Of a stretch of 64,000 nucleotides of DNA, positions 34,785 to 42,562 are shown in pieces. Every line of letters begins with the position of its first letter. Position 1 is the stretch's first letter. The notes under the pieces were generated by a model, which made no database searches, was not told the DNA's origin, and saw only the letters and a program-made list of their open reading frames with translations. The stretch comes from DATGPD01 sp031423015 (GTDB lineage Bacteria; Planctomycetota; UBA1135; UBA2386), in assembly GCA_031423015.1 (NCBI GenBank), contig JANPER010000035.1:1-64000 (forward strand), in the 5' to 3' direction. Position numbers and translations under genes: made by a program.

Positions 34785-36230
34785 ATGCGCACCCGCGCCC
34801 ACTCCCTGCTCGCCCTCATCTTGGTTGCGGCCGCACCGCGGTCCCAGTCGGCCCTCGACACCGCCTTGACTGCCCTGGTCGAGGATCCCCACCTGGCCGG
34901 CGCGCGCGTCGCGGTGTGCGTGCGCGATCTCACCGACAACCGCGCTCTGCTGCGCCACGACGACGACAAGGGCTGCATGACGGCTTCGAACATGAAGCTC
35001 ATCAGCTCGGCGGTCGCCCTGTTGACGCTCGGGCCCGACTTCACCTTCGTCACCCGCCTCGTCGGTCACGGCGTCGTGCACAACGGCGTGCTCGACGGCG
35101 ACCTCGTCCTGACTGGCGCGGGTGACCCCACGCTCGGCGGCCGCCAGGAGAAGAAAGGCCCGCGCGCTCCGTTCCTGCGCCTCGCCCGCCGAATGCTCGA
35201 TGAACACGGCATTCGCGAAGTCACTGGTGCCGTGTTGGGCGACGACGACTGCCAACCTGACGAAGTCATGGGCGAGGGTTGGGCTTGGGGCTACGAAGCC
35301 GCGGACTACGCGGCGCAGGTGTCTGGCCTGTGCTTCGCGGAGAACGTCGTCCGCCTGGAGTTCCTGCCGACAGCCGCGACCAGGCACGCCGCATTCCATC
35401 TCTCGCCGGAGACGTCGTACCTGACGATCGCCAGCCGAGTCATCGCCACCGAAGGCACGACATCGATCGACGTCGGTAGGGCGCGCGCGAGCAACCGCGT
35501 GACGCTGCGCGGCGAGGTGGCCGCTGGTCGCACGCACCGGGACGCGGTGTCGGTCGACAATCCAACCGCGTTCGCCGCGCACGTCCTGCGGGAGTGTCTG
35601 GTCGAGGTTGGCATCCGGGTGCGCGGCGTAGCGATGGACCGGGACGAGGCGCCGGGGCCTACGGCACCCGCTGGCATTCTCTTGGGCGAAGAGCGATCGC
35701 CACCGCTGCGTGAGATGCTCCGCACCCTCAACAAGATGAGTCAGAACCTGTACGCCGAGCAACTCGTGCGCGCCGCCGCGCGTGCCGCGACTGGCAAGTC
35801 GCACATGCGCGACGCGGCGGCGCACGCGATGGACGTGCTGAGCAAGACCGGGGTCGACACCAAGGGCATGGTGATCGCCGACGGCTCCGGGTTGACGCGC
35901 CTGAACCTCGTGCAACCCAAACAGCTGGTCGACCTGCTGGCCGTGCTCTGGCGCAGCGAACACCGCGACGTGTTCATCGAGTCGTTGCCCGTGGCAGGCG
36001 TCGATGGCACCCTCAGCGAGCGCATGCAGGACGGGCCAGCCCACGGCCGCGTGCGGGCCAAGACCGGGTTCATCAGCCGCGTGGTAGCGCTCTCGGGGTA
36101 TGTGGCCCGGCCGGACGGGGCAGCGCCGCTCGCGTTCTCGGTCCTGCTCAACAACTTCACGTGCGAGACCGACGCGGCAAAGAGCGCGGTCGACAACTTC
36201 GCGCAGCAACTGGCGCACGCTGCGCGTTGA
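34785..36230 (+). CDS. dacB: D-alanyl-D-alanine carboxypeptidase/endopeptidase (PBP4, S13)
   Basis: The 481-residue exported protein starts at ATG 34785 (an in-frame GTG lies at 34782; AAGGGG is 12 nt upstream of the ATG) with a short signal peptide (SLLALILVAAAPRSQS). The three penicillin-binding motifs are present: SNMK (Ser68-x-x-Lys71), SQN in LNKMSQNLYAE, and KTG in RAKTGFISRV. The inserted domain between the first two, with LVLTGAGDPTLGG and DDCQPDEVMG, is typical of PBP4/DacB. It trims or cleaves peptidoglycan cross-bridges in the periplasm. A strong hairpin follows. Confidence 0.88.
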   Translation: MRTRAHSLLALILVAAAPRSQSALDTALTALVEDPHLAGARVAVCVRDLTDNRALLRHDDDKGCMTASNMKLISSAVALLTLGPDFTFVTRLVGHGVVHNGVLDGDLVLTGAGDPTLGGRQEKKGPRAPFLRLARRMLDEHGIREVTGAVLGDDDCQPDEVMGEGWAWGYEAADYAAQVSGLCFAENVVRLEFLPTAATRHAAFHLSPETSYLTIASRVIATEGTTSIDVGRARASNRVTLRGEVAAGRTHRDAVSVDNPTAFAAHVLRECLVEVGIRVRGVAMDRDEAPGPTAPAGILLGEERSPPLREMLRTLNKMSQNLYAEQLVRAAARAATGKSHMRDAAAHAMDVLSKTGVDTKGMVIADGSGLTRLNLVQPKQLVDLLAVLWRSEHRDVFIESLPVAGVDGTLSERMQDGPAHGRVRAKTGFISRVVALSGYVARPDGAAPLAFSVLLNNFTCETDAAKSAVDNFAQQLAHAAR

Positions 36231-36282
36231 TCGAAGTCGTCGGAGGGCGAGATCGAGGCCCGCGAACAGGCCCTAGGAAAGG

Positions 36283-36314
36283 CAAGGGCGAGCAGGAAAT
36301 CCTGCTCGCCCTTG
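36283..36314 (+). terminator. Hairpin terminator after dacB
   Basis: CAAGGGCGAGCAGGA pairs perfectly with TCCTGCTCGCCCTTG around an AA loop, 53 nt after the dacB stop codon. The following TGGCCACACACTTCTCT is only weakly T-rich, but the stem is long and stable. Confidence 0.7.
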
Positions 36315-37013
36315 GCCACACACTTCTCTCTCTGCTTCTCAACTCCGAGTGTCCCGCGGTCTCTCACGCCACGGGAAGAACCCGGAGAAGTCGTCGCCAA
36401 CCTCGCAAGCAGCGCCGACAACTAGGAAGCGTTCGAGACAGGCTGTTCAGGACTGAGATCTTGGAAAAATCTCTCCCTACCCGTCGAAAGCGTCATCTCG
36501 TGTGGTGCGGACACATGGAAAACACTTAGATCCGCAGGAGTGTTGTCTTCAAAGCCCGGTGGCACCGTCGCCTTGGCTTGCCGGGAAAACCCGCTGGACG
36601 GCAGCGCAACTCTCAGGCCCGCTCGCACGTGCCGCAGACTTGGGTTGCGGGGAAGCGCCCCCTCGACCCCAACACCTCCGCGCCGCAACCCTACAAAAAG
36701 AGAGCGAGCGGCCAGTCTCGCATCTGGCCGCTCGCTCCGAGTGATCTTGTTGTCTTGGCCCCCTCGCTCAAGGGGAGTCTCACATCGTCAAGACTGCTGT
36801 CACTCTCTGCCTCGTCTCTCTCGTGTCTCTCGTCGCCTGACTCGCGTCGTCACCGGCGCGCGCCAGACAAGACTAGGAGCGCATCACGCGTATGTTTCTG
36901 ACGCCGGAAGTGCAAAAAACCTCCAGCCAAGATGGCGGCGAGTGCGGGCCAAAGGTCGCCTCGACCGCGTCCCTCCACACCACAGAACTCACCACACCAC
37001 GGTGACGACGCGC
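36315..37013. other. 700-bp gene-free stretch with a second long palindrome
   Basis: No convincing protein-coding frame is seen, and no known RNA (tRNA, tmRNA, RNase P, SRP, 6S) is recognised. The sequence is less GC-rich than its neighbours, with CT-rich runs (CGTCTCTCTCGTGTCTCTCG near 36820). At 36702-36737 GAGCGAGCGGCCAG pairs perfectly with CTGGCCGCTCGCTC around an 8-nt loop, preceded by AAAAAGA; it could end a transcript from either side. The central part, 36420-36600, has mixed composition and could be an unrecognised small RNA or a decayed gene. Confidence 0.45.
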
Positions 37014-38537
37014 TCACAACGCGACGCGCGCGACATCGCGCGCCAGCGCGATCACATCCGCCCACTCCGAGTTCGTCATCACCGCCACCGCGAGCTGGCG
37101 CGAGGGGAACACGAACAGCATGGTGCGGGTCTTGTCCTGAGCGCCGCTGTGGCTGACGCAGGGCACGCCATCGACGTTGCCAACGCCGATACCAAGGCCG
37201 TATGCAGTCTGGCGGCCGGCGCTGGTGGACTGCGGTGCAAACATCGCAGCCTGCGTCATGGGTTCGAGAAGGGAGCCGCGCAGCAACGCCTGTGCGAAAC
37301 GCGCCAAGTCGACGACGCTGGACATGAAGCCACCACCCGGCAACTTCCAACTCACGTCGCTATCCGCTGAACGCACGATGTCACCACCAACCCGCCGGTA
37401 GCCCTGGGTCCGCCCTTCGACCGCAACGGAGGCGTAGTCGGGCTGGAACGTAGTCATGCCAGCTGGCTCAGCGATGCGTTCCCTCACCTGCATCCAGAAC
37501 GGCGCGCCTCCTGCGCGCTGCACGACTGCGCCCAGCAGTACAAACCCGTGCGTCGTGTAGTTGTGCTCGGTGCCCGGCTCGCACAACAACGGCGACTCCT
37601 TGAAGTGATCGAGCGCCAGCACGACGTCGGCGAAGGGATGCTCGATGTCGTAGGTGCGTTCGGTGCGGACCACTGGCCCGTTGGTGTAGTGCACGATGCC
37701 ACCTTGGTGCGTGAGCAGCTGACGCGCCGTCACGGTGCTTGGCTTGGCAGGGAACTCCGGCACCAAGGCGCGCACGTCGGCATCGAGATCCAGCTTCTTC
37801 TGTTCGACCAACTGCATGGCCGCAACACCAGTCACCGGCTTGCTGATGGATGCCCAGCGAAACAGCGTGGCCGTCGGACTCACTGCGACGCCGGCTTCGC
37901 GGTCGGCCATGCCGTAGCCGCGCGCGTGTGCCAAGCGCCCGTCGGCCACCACCGCCACGGCGACGCCGACCAATCCGTGTTGCGCGAGCGCGCGCCCGAC
38001 ACACTCGTCGACGCGGCGCGTCATCGGCGCAGCCACGGCAGCGGCGTCGATCTTGGAGCCGTCGGTGCGCAGCCAAACCAGTGCCGGCAGTTCGCCCACC
38101 CGCGCGAGCGCCGCCGTGGTCAGACCGTCGCAGCCACTCACGTCGAGTTGGCGCAGTTGGCGCAGGCGAAGGAGTGGCGCCAGGTCGGCATCGCGCAACC
38201 GCGTGCAACCGGCCAGCGACAGCGCGGGCACGCCGACTCCTTCAAGGTCGCCAACCAGCGCCGCCAACTGGTCACCCGAGAAGGCCGCCGGCGCGTCCGG
38301 CTCCACCCACCACGACCAATGATCAGGCAGGGGAAAGGCCTGCGTGCCCGGGCCGGTGCGACCAACGTCGCGCTGCGGGGCCAGCGTCAGGCCAACCTGC
38401 AACGGCAGCTTCTCCACCGCAACGACCCGGCAGGCGATCGCGGAGCGGAAAGCCACCGGCCGCGCCGGTGCCCCCGGGGCCTGCGCTCGGACCACGCCAA
38501 GGGCGATGAAGAGCAGGAGGAACGGGGCGCGCACCAT
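37014..38537 (-). CDS. Exported beta-lactamase-fold serine hydrolase with LRR-like N-terminal region
   Basis: The 507-residue protein starts at ATG 38537 with a signal peptide (MVRAPFLLLFIALGVVRAQA). Residues 85-165 contain leucine-rich-repeat-like strands (LSLAGCTRLRDADLAPLLRL, LRQLDVSGCDGLTTAAL). From 170 on is a class C beta-lactamase/esterase-type domain: FRWASISKPVTGVAAMQ gives the SxxK (SISK), HNYTTHG is a YxT variant of the YxN motif, and SHSGAQD the HxG motif. It is likely a periplasmic serine peptidase or esterase acting on D-amino acid or ester bonds. Asn to Thr in the second motif could affect activity. Confidence 0.8.
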   Translation of the reverse strand: MVRAPFLLLFIALGVVRAQAPGAPARPVAFRSAIACRVVAVEKLPLQVGLTLAPQRDVGRTGPGTQAFPLPDHWSWWVEPDAPAAFSGDQLAALVGDLEGVGVPALSLAGCTRLRDADLAPLLRLRQLRQLDVSGCDGLTTAALARVGELPALVWLRTDGSKIDAAAVAAPMTRRVDECVGRALAQHGLVGVAVAVVADGRLAHARGYGMADREAGVAVSPTATLFRWASISKPVTGVAAMQLVEQKKLDLDADVRALVPEFPAKPSTVTARQLLTHQGGIVHYTNGPVVRTERTYDIEHPFADVVLALDHFKESPLLCEPGTEHNYTTHGFVLLGAVVQRAGGAPFWMQVRERIAEPAGMTTFQPDYASVAVEGRTQGYRRVGGDIVRSADSDVSWKLPGGGFMSSVVDLARFAQALLRGSLLEPMTQAAMFAPQSTSAGRQTAYGLGIGVGNVDGVPCVSHSGAQDKTRTMLFVFPSRQLAVAVMTNSEWADVIALARDVARVAL

Positions 38538-38699
38538 GGAGCGAGCGTAGCCAACGCCGAATGCCGCACCACGGCCGCGAAGGGATCCAACCACGGACAC
38601 GCTTGTGCGGCCGGTCGATCAACATGGGCTAACGGCCCGGCCGGGTCGGCACTATCGTGCACCGGTCTGCCAGCAACCTTGTTTTCACCCACGGCTCGC

Positions 38700-40490
38700 A
38701 TGTCTCAACCTCACGTCCGCGGCCTCCTCGTCGTATCGGCGCTCGCCGCCGCTCTCTCCGCTCAAGTCGATCCCGCCCTGCAGAAGAAGATCGAAGTCAC
38801 GCTGCCGCAAGCGCGCATCCCGATCGTCGTCGTCCTGCGCGAACAACTCGACGTGGCGTCCCTCGACGCCCGGATCGAACGCGCCGGCGCCACCCGTGCC
38901 CAGCGCCACCGCATGGTGGTCGGTGCCGCGCAGGAAGTGAGTCAGCGCACGCAGGGTGCGCTGCTGGCACAGATGCGCGCGCAAGAGAAGCACGCGCACG
39001 TGTCAGACATCCAGACGTTCTGGGTGATGAACGCGGTGGCCGCGCGCGCCACGACTGAAGCGATCGCACAGCTCGCTGCCTTCCCGGGGATTCAGAGCAT
39101 CGAGGATGGCGACTCGGTGATCGAGTTGATCAAGCCAGTCGACAACCAGCCGGCACCGGCGCAGCCGATGATGGCCACAGAGCCGGGGCTGCTGGACATC
39201 AAGGCCGACTTCCTGTGGAACCTTGGCTTTACCGGCCAGGGGCGGATCGTTTGCAACATCGACACCGGCGTCGAGGGCACCCACCCGGTGTTCTCCGCGC
39301 GCTGGCGGGGCCGGCAGGCCGGCGTGGCGGTTTCGGCGGCGTGGCACTCGCCCACGTTGCGGGCGGCGAGCCCCGTGGACGGCAATGGCCACGGCACACA
39401 CACGATGGGCACCATGTGTGGTGACGACGGCACCAATCGTGTCGGCGTCGCGCCGAGCGCCAGTTGGATCGCCTCCGACGCGATCTTCGGTAGCAACCTC
39501 GGCCAGATCCGCATCGACGCCATCGCCGCGTTCCAGTGGTGCGCCGATCCTGATGCCAACCCGCGCACCGTGAACGACGTGCCGGATGTGAGCAGCAATA
39601 GCTGGGGCTTCCACCCGGCGTTCCATGGCGTGCCGGTGTGCGACCAAGCCTTCTGGCAGTCGATCGATGTGGCCGAAGCCGCCGGCGTCGTGGTGATCTT
39701 CGCCGCTGGCAACGAAGGCTCGCGCGGCGCGCAGTCCTTGCGCACGCCTGCAGACCGCGCGACCACGCCACTGAACTGCTTCAGCGTCGGCGCCTTGCAG
39801 CCGGGCAGCGTCGCGATCGCCTCGTTCTCCAGCCTCGGCCCGTCAGGTTGCCCGGGCAACCCGATCAAGCCGGAGGTCTGCGCGCAGGGCCAGAACGTGC
39901 GTTCATCGACGCGCGGCGGCGGCTTCGCGACGCTCAGCGGCACGTCGATGGCCTGTCCGCACGTCGCCGGCGCCGCGGCTCTGCTGCGCCAGGTCGATCC
40001 CAACCTGAGTTCGAACCAGGTCAAGCAGTTGCTCTATGACAGCGCCTTCGACCTGGGGCCGGTTGGCGAGGACAACACGTTCGGCCGCGGCCGCATCAAC
40101 CTCGAGGCCGCCTACAACCTCCTGCGTGCTCAGCAGGGCGTCGTGTCGGTCGGCGTGGTGACCCCTACCGGCCGTGTCGCCCGCGGGCGTGACCTGGTGT
40201 GGGAGATCGGTTTCTCCAACAACACCAACCAGCCGCAGACCGTCGTGTTGGTCCTCGAGATCGACGCCATCGGCCAAGGGTTGCCGCCGATCCCGTTCGT
40301 CGGCCCGGCACTGCTCACGTTGCCGGCTGGGTTCACGCTGGACCCTGACTGGGCGGCGCAAAGCCTGGCCATTCCGGCCAACCTCGGCGCCTACTACACG
40401 ACGTTCCCCTTCCGTTTGCGCATGAAGGCGATCAACCCGGCAAACCAGACCGTGATCTCGTCGGCGGAGACGGACTTCCTCATCACGTAG
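38700..40490 (+). CDS. Secreted subtilisin-like serine protease (S8)
   Basis: The 596-residue protein starts at ATG 38700 with a signal peptide (VRGLLVVSALAAALSAQ). Residues 25-150 look like an inhibitor-like propeptide (IPIVVVLREQLDVASLDAR, AFPGIQSIEDGD). The catalytic triad is visible: Asp188 in NIDTGVEGTHP, His231 in DGNGHGTHTMGT, and Ser416 in LSGTSMACPHVAGAAAL, with the oxyanion Asn in AAGNEG. The last ~120 residues are a beta-sandwich without known motifs. It probably matures to an extracellular peptidase. The Cys near PEVCAQGQN may form a disulfide. Confidence 0.92.
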   Translation: MSQPHVRGLLVVSALAAALSAQVDPALQKKIEVTLPQARIPIVVVLREQLDVASLDARIERAGATRAQRHRMVVGAAQEVSQRTQGALLAQMRAQEKHAHVSDIQTFWVMNAVAARATTEAIAQLAAFPGIQSIEDGDSVIELIKPVDNQPAPAQPMMATEPGLLDIKADFLWNLGFTGQGRIVCNIDTGVEGTHPVFSARWRGRQAGVAVSAAWHSPTLRAASPVDGNGHGTHTMGTMCGDDGTNRVGVAPSASWIASDAIFGSNLGQIRIDAIAAFQWCADPDANPRTVNDVPDVSSNSWGFHPAFHGVPVCDQAFWQSIDVAEAAGVVVIFAAGNEGSRGAQSLRTPADRATTPLNCFSVGALQPGSVAIASFSSLGPSGCPGNPIKPEVCAQGQNVRSSTRGGGFATLSGTSMACPHVAGAAALLRQVDPNLSSNQVKQLLYDSAFDLGPVGEDNTFGRGRINLEAAYNLLRAQQGVVSVGVVTPTGRVARGRDLVWEIGFSNNTNQPQTVVLVLEIDAIGQGLPPIPFVGPALLTLPAGFTLDPDWAAQSLAIPANLGAYYTTFPFRLRMKAINPANQTVISSAETDFLIT

Positions 40491-40497
40491 CCGCGGC

Positions 40498-41343
40498 TCA
40501 GCGCGGCCGCGGTGCGGTCCGCACCAGGCCGCGCGTCATCGACCGAACGAAGTCGATCTGGTCGGCGAAGACCGGGCCCAGCGAGCTGGGGTAGAAGAAC
40601 GGTTCGTCCTCGCGCGGGAACGCATCAGTCGACTCGCGCCGCTCGTAGGATCCTGTCGCCGGTCGACGCCAGATGACCGCACCGGTCGCCGTATCGACGA
40701 GCTGATACCAGACCTCGTACCGCACCACCTCGACGGCGAGCGCTTCGTGCAGCCAGAAGTCGAGGATGTCGATCGTGAGGCAGGTGTCGATACCGAACTC
40801 AGCCATCCGGCGCAGGCTCGCGGGATCGACGCTCCCAAGCTGATCCTGCGCCGGGTCGCCCGCGAGCGCGGGCAGGATGTCCAAGGCGACCTCGACCGGC
40901 ACCACGTAGTAGCCGCGCTCGCGCAGCGGTCGCTCGACGGTTGCGAGGAGGTCGCCGACCACGTCGGGTTGGCGCGTGCGATCGACCACGACCACCAGCG
41001 CGACGCCGCGCGCGTGGTCGGGCATGGGTCGCTCGGGCAACTGCATCAGCTTGCGGTAGCTGACGAGGAAGCGCGCTGCGCCAGGAAACGCCCCGGCCTC
41101 CGCGTCTAGCCACGCGTCAGCGTCGATCGCCTGGTCGGCGCGCTGGCTTTGGTGCACGGCAGCCAGACGCACCCCGGCCGGCACCTGCGCCTCCGCGGCC
41201 ATCGCCCGCAGGTCGGCGGCACGGCCCACACGCTCAGCCTCGGGCGCCCGCAGCCACCGGCGCAGGGAACGCTCGTAGCTCGCCGACGGCGCCGAGCACC
41301 CGAACACGAAGAACACCGGCCACAGCGACCACCGCATGGACAT
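40498..41343 (-). CDS. GNA1162/DUF799-like lipoprotein
   Basis: The 281-residue protein starts MSMRWSLWPVFFVFGC with a plausible lipobox (Cys16); a second ATG lies two codons in. The C-terminal half, DVVGDLLATVERPLRERGYY, VVPVEVALDILPALAGDPAQ, RRMAEFGIDTCLTIDILDF and LVDTATGAVIWRRPA, resembles the DUF799/GNA1162 lipoproteins (LxATVSRPLxERGYYV-PV, then LVDTxTGxVLW), implicated in surface or secretion complexes. The N-terminal half is unmatched. It is convergent with the subtilase gene with 7 bp between them and divergent from the TrkA-like gene. Confidence 0.65.
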   Translation of the reverse strand: MSMRWSLWPVFFVFGCSAPSASYERSLRRWLRAPEAERVGRAADLRAMAAEAQVPAGVRLAAVHQSQRADQAIDADAWLDAEAGAFPGAARFLVSYRKLMQLPERPMPDHARGVALVVVVDRTRQPDVVGDLLATVERPLRERGYYVVPVEVALDILPALAGDPAQDQLGSVDPASLRRMAEFGIDTCLTIDILDFWLHEALAVEVVRYEVWYQLVDTATGAVIWRRPATGSYERRESTDAFPREDEPFFYPSSLGPVFADQIDFVRSMTRGLVRTAPRPR

Positions 41344-41415
41344 GATTGTGCGCTCGGACGGCGCAAGGGGCCATGAAGTGTCACACGCCGTGCACGGTTA
41401 CCATCCGCGCGCTCG

Positions 41416-42537
41416 ATGCAGACGCTCCCGCGCTCACACGCTGACTACGACACGCGACACTCGCCGTGGTCGACCTCGCCGCCCAATCCGTGCACGCTAT
41501 CGCGCCGCATCCACGCCAACCTGCTGTACCTGCGTCGACCGGGCAGGCAGTTCCTGCCTGTCTTGCTGGGCATGCTGGTGATCTTGTTCGCCGGCGGCTT
41601 CGCCTTCGAGGCGCTCTACGTGGTCGCCGACGGCGAACGCTTGACGTTCCGCCACGCGCTCTACATCACCTACTGCCTGATCTTCATGGAGCATCTGCTG
41701 CCGTTCCCGCAGCACTGGCTCCTGCAGGTGTTCTACGTCGTTCTGCCGCCGCTCGGCTTGGCGGTGATCCTCGACGGCATCGTCCGCTTCAGTTACCACA
41801 TCTTGCGCCGCGACGACAGCAGCGGCGAGTGGGTGCGCTCCATGTCCCACACCATGCACAACCACGTCGTCATCTTCGGCCTCGGCAAGCTCGGCCTGCG
41901 CGTGCTGCAACAGCTCTTGCACCTCAACGAGCTGGTAGTCGCCATCGAGAAGGATCCGAACTGCGGCAACATCGCCTTCGCGCGCCAGAGCGGCGTGCCG
42001 GTGTTGATCGGCAACGGCCGCGAGCCCGACATCTTCGACAAGGTGAATCTGATCGACGCCAAGTCGATCATCCTCGCCACTGACGACGACCTCGCCAACT
42101 TGGAGATCGCGCTCGACGCGCGCAAGATCAAGGACGACATCCGCGTCGTGCTGCGCATGTTCGACCAAGAGCTGGCAGCCAAGATCAAAGACGCGTTCGG
42201 CATCCAACTGGCGTTCAGCACCACCGAGCTAGCGGCACCGTTGTTTGCCACCGCCTCGTCCGACCCCAGCATCATGAACTCCTTCTACGTCGGCACCCAG
42301 TTGCTCGTGGTCGCTGGCGTGACGATCAATCCTGAGTCGGCCCTCGCCGGCAAGAGCGTCGATTGCTTGCGGCGCGAACAACAGGCAGTGGTCCTGGAGT
42401 TGCGGCGCGGGGAGCACACGAAGGCTCTCCCCGACCTGGACGCCACGTTGGCAGTCGGCGATCACGTGACGCTGCAGACGAGTTCACCGGGCTTGAAGAA
42501 GATCCACGTCCTCAACCGCGACCCCAACGGGCGGTGA
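41416..42537 (+). CDS. TrkA-N/RCK-domain membrane protein lacking a canonical potassium filter
   Basis: The 373-residue protein has two or three helices at the N-terminus (FLPVLLGMLVILFAGGFAFE, HALYITYCLIFMEHLLPF, QVFYVVLPPLGLAVILDGIV), then an RCK/TrkA-N domain (HVVIFGLGKLGLRVLQQLLH with GxGxxG, IILATDDDLANLEIALDAR) and a TrkA-C-like tail (ELRRGEHTKALPDLDATLAV). The arrangement is that of two-TM potassium channels, but where T-x-G-Y/F-G-D is expected it reads ITYCLIFMEHLLPFP. It probably responds to a nucleotide or redox state but may not conduct potassium. ATG start at 41416. Confidence 0.75.
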   Translation: MQTLPRSHADYDTRHSPWSTSPPNPCTLSRRIHANLLYLRRPGRQFLPVLLGMLVILFAGGFAFEALYVVADGERLTFRHALYITYCLIFMEHLLPFPQHWLLQVFYVVLPPLGLAVILDGIVRFSYHILRRDDSSGEWVRSMSHTMHNHVVIFGLGKLGLRVLQQLLHLNELVVAIEKDPNCGNIAFARQSGVPVLIGNGREPDIFDKVNLIDAKSIILATDDDLANLEIALDARKIKDDIRVVLRMFDQELAAKIKDAFGIQLAFSTTELAAPLFATASSDPSIMNSFYVGTQLLVVAGVTINPESALAGKSVDCLRREQQAVVLELRRGEHTKALPDLDATLAVGDHVTLQTSSPGLKKIHVLNRDPNGR

Positions 42538-42562
42538 CCTAGCGCGGCGCGGCCAGCCGCAA

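Noticed and set aside
37548..38699. 384-codon upstream extension of the subtilase frame
   Set aside because: It is antisense to the beta-lactamase-like gene; the subtilase signal peptide begins at 38700.
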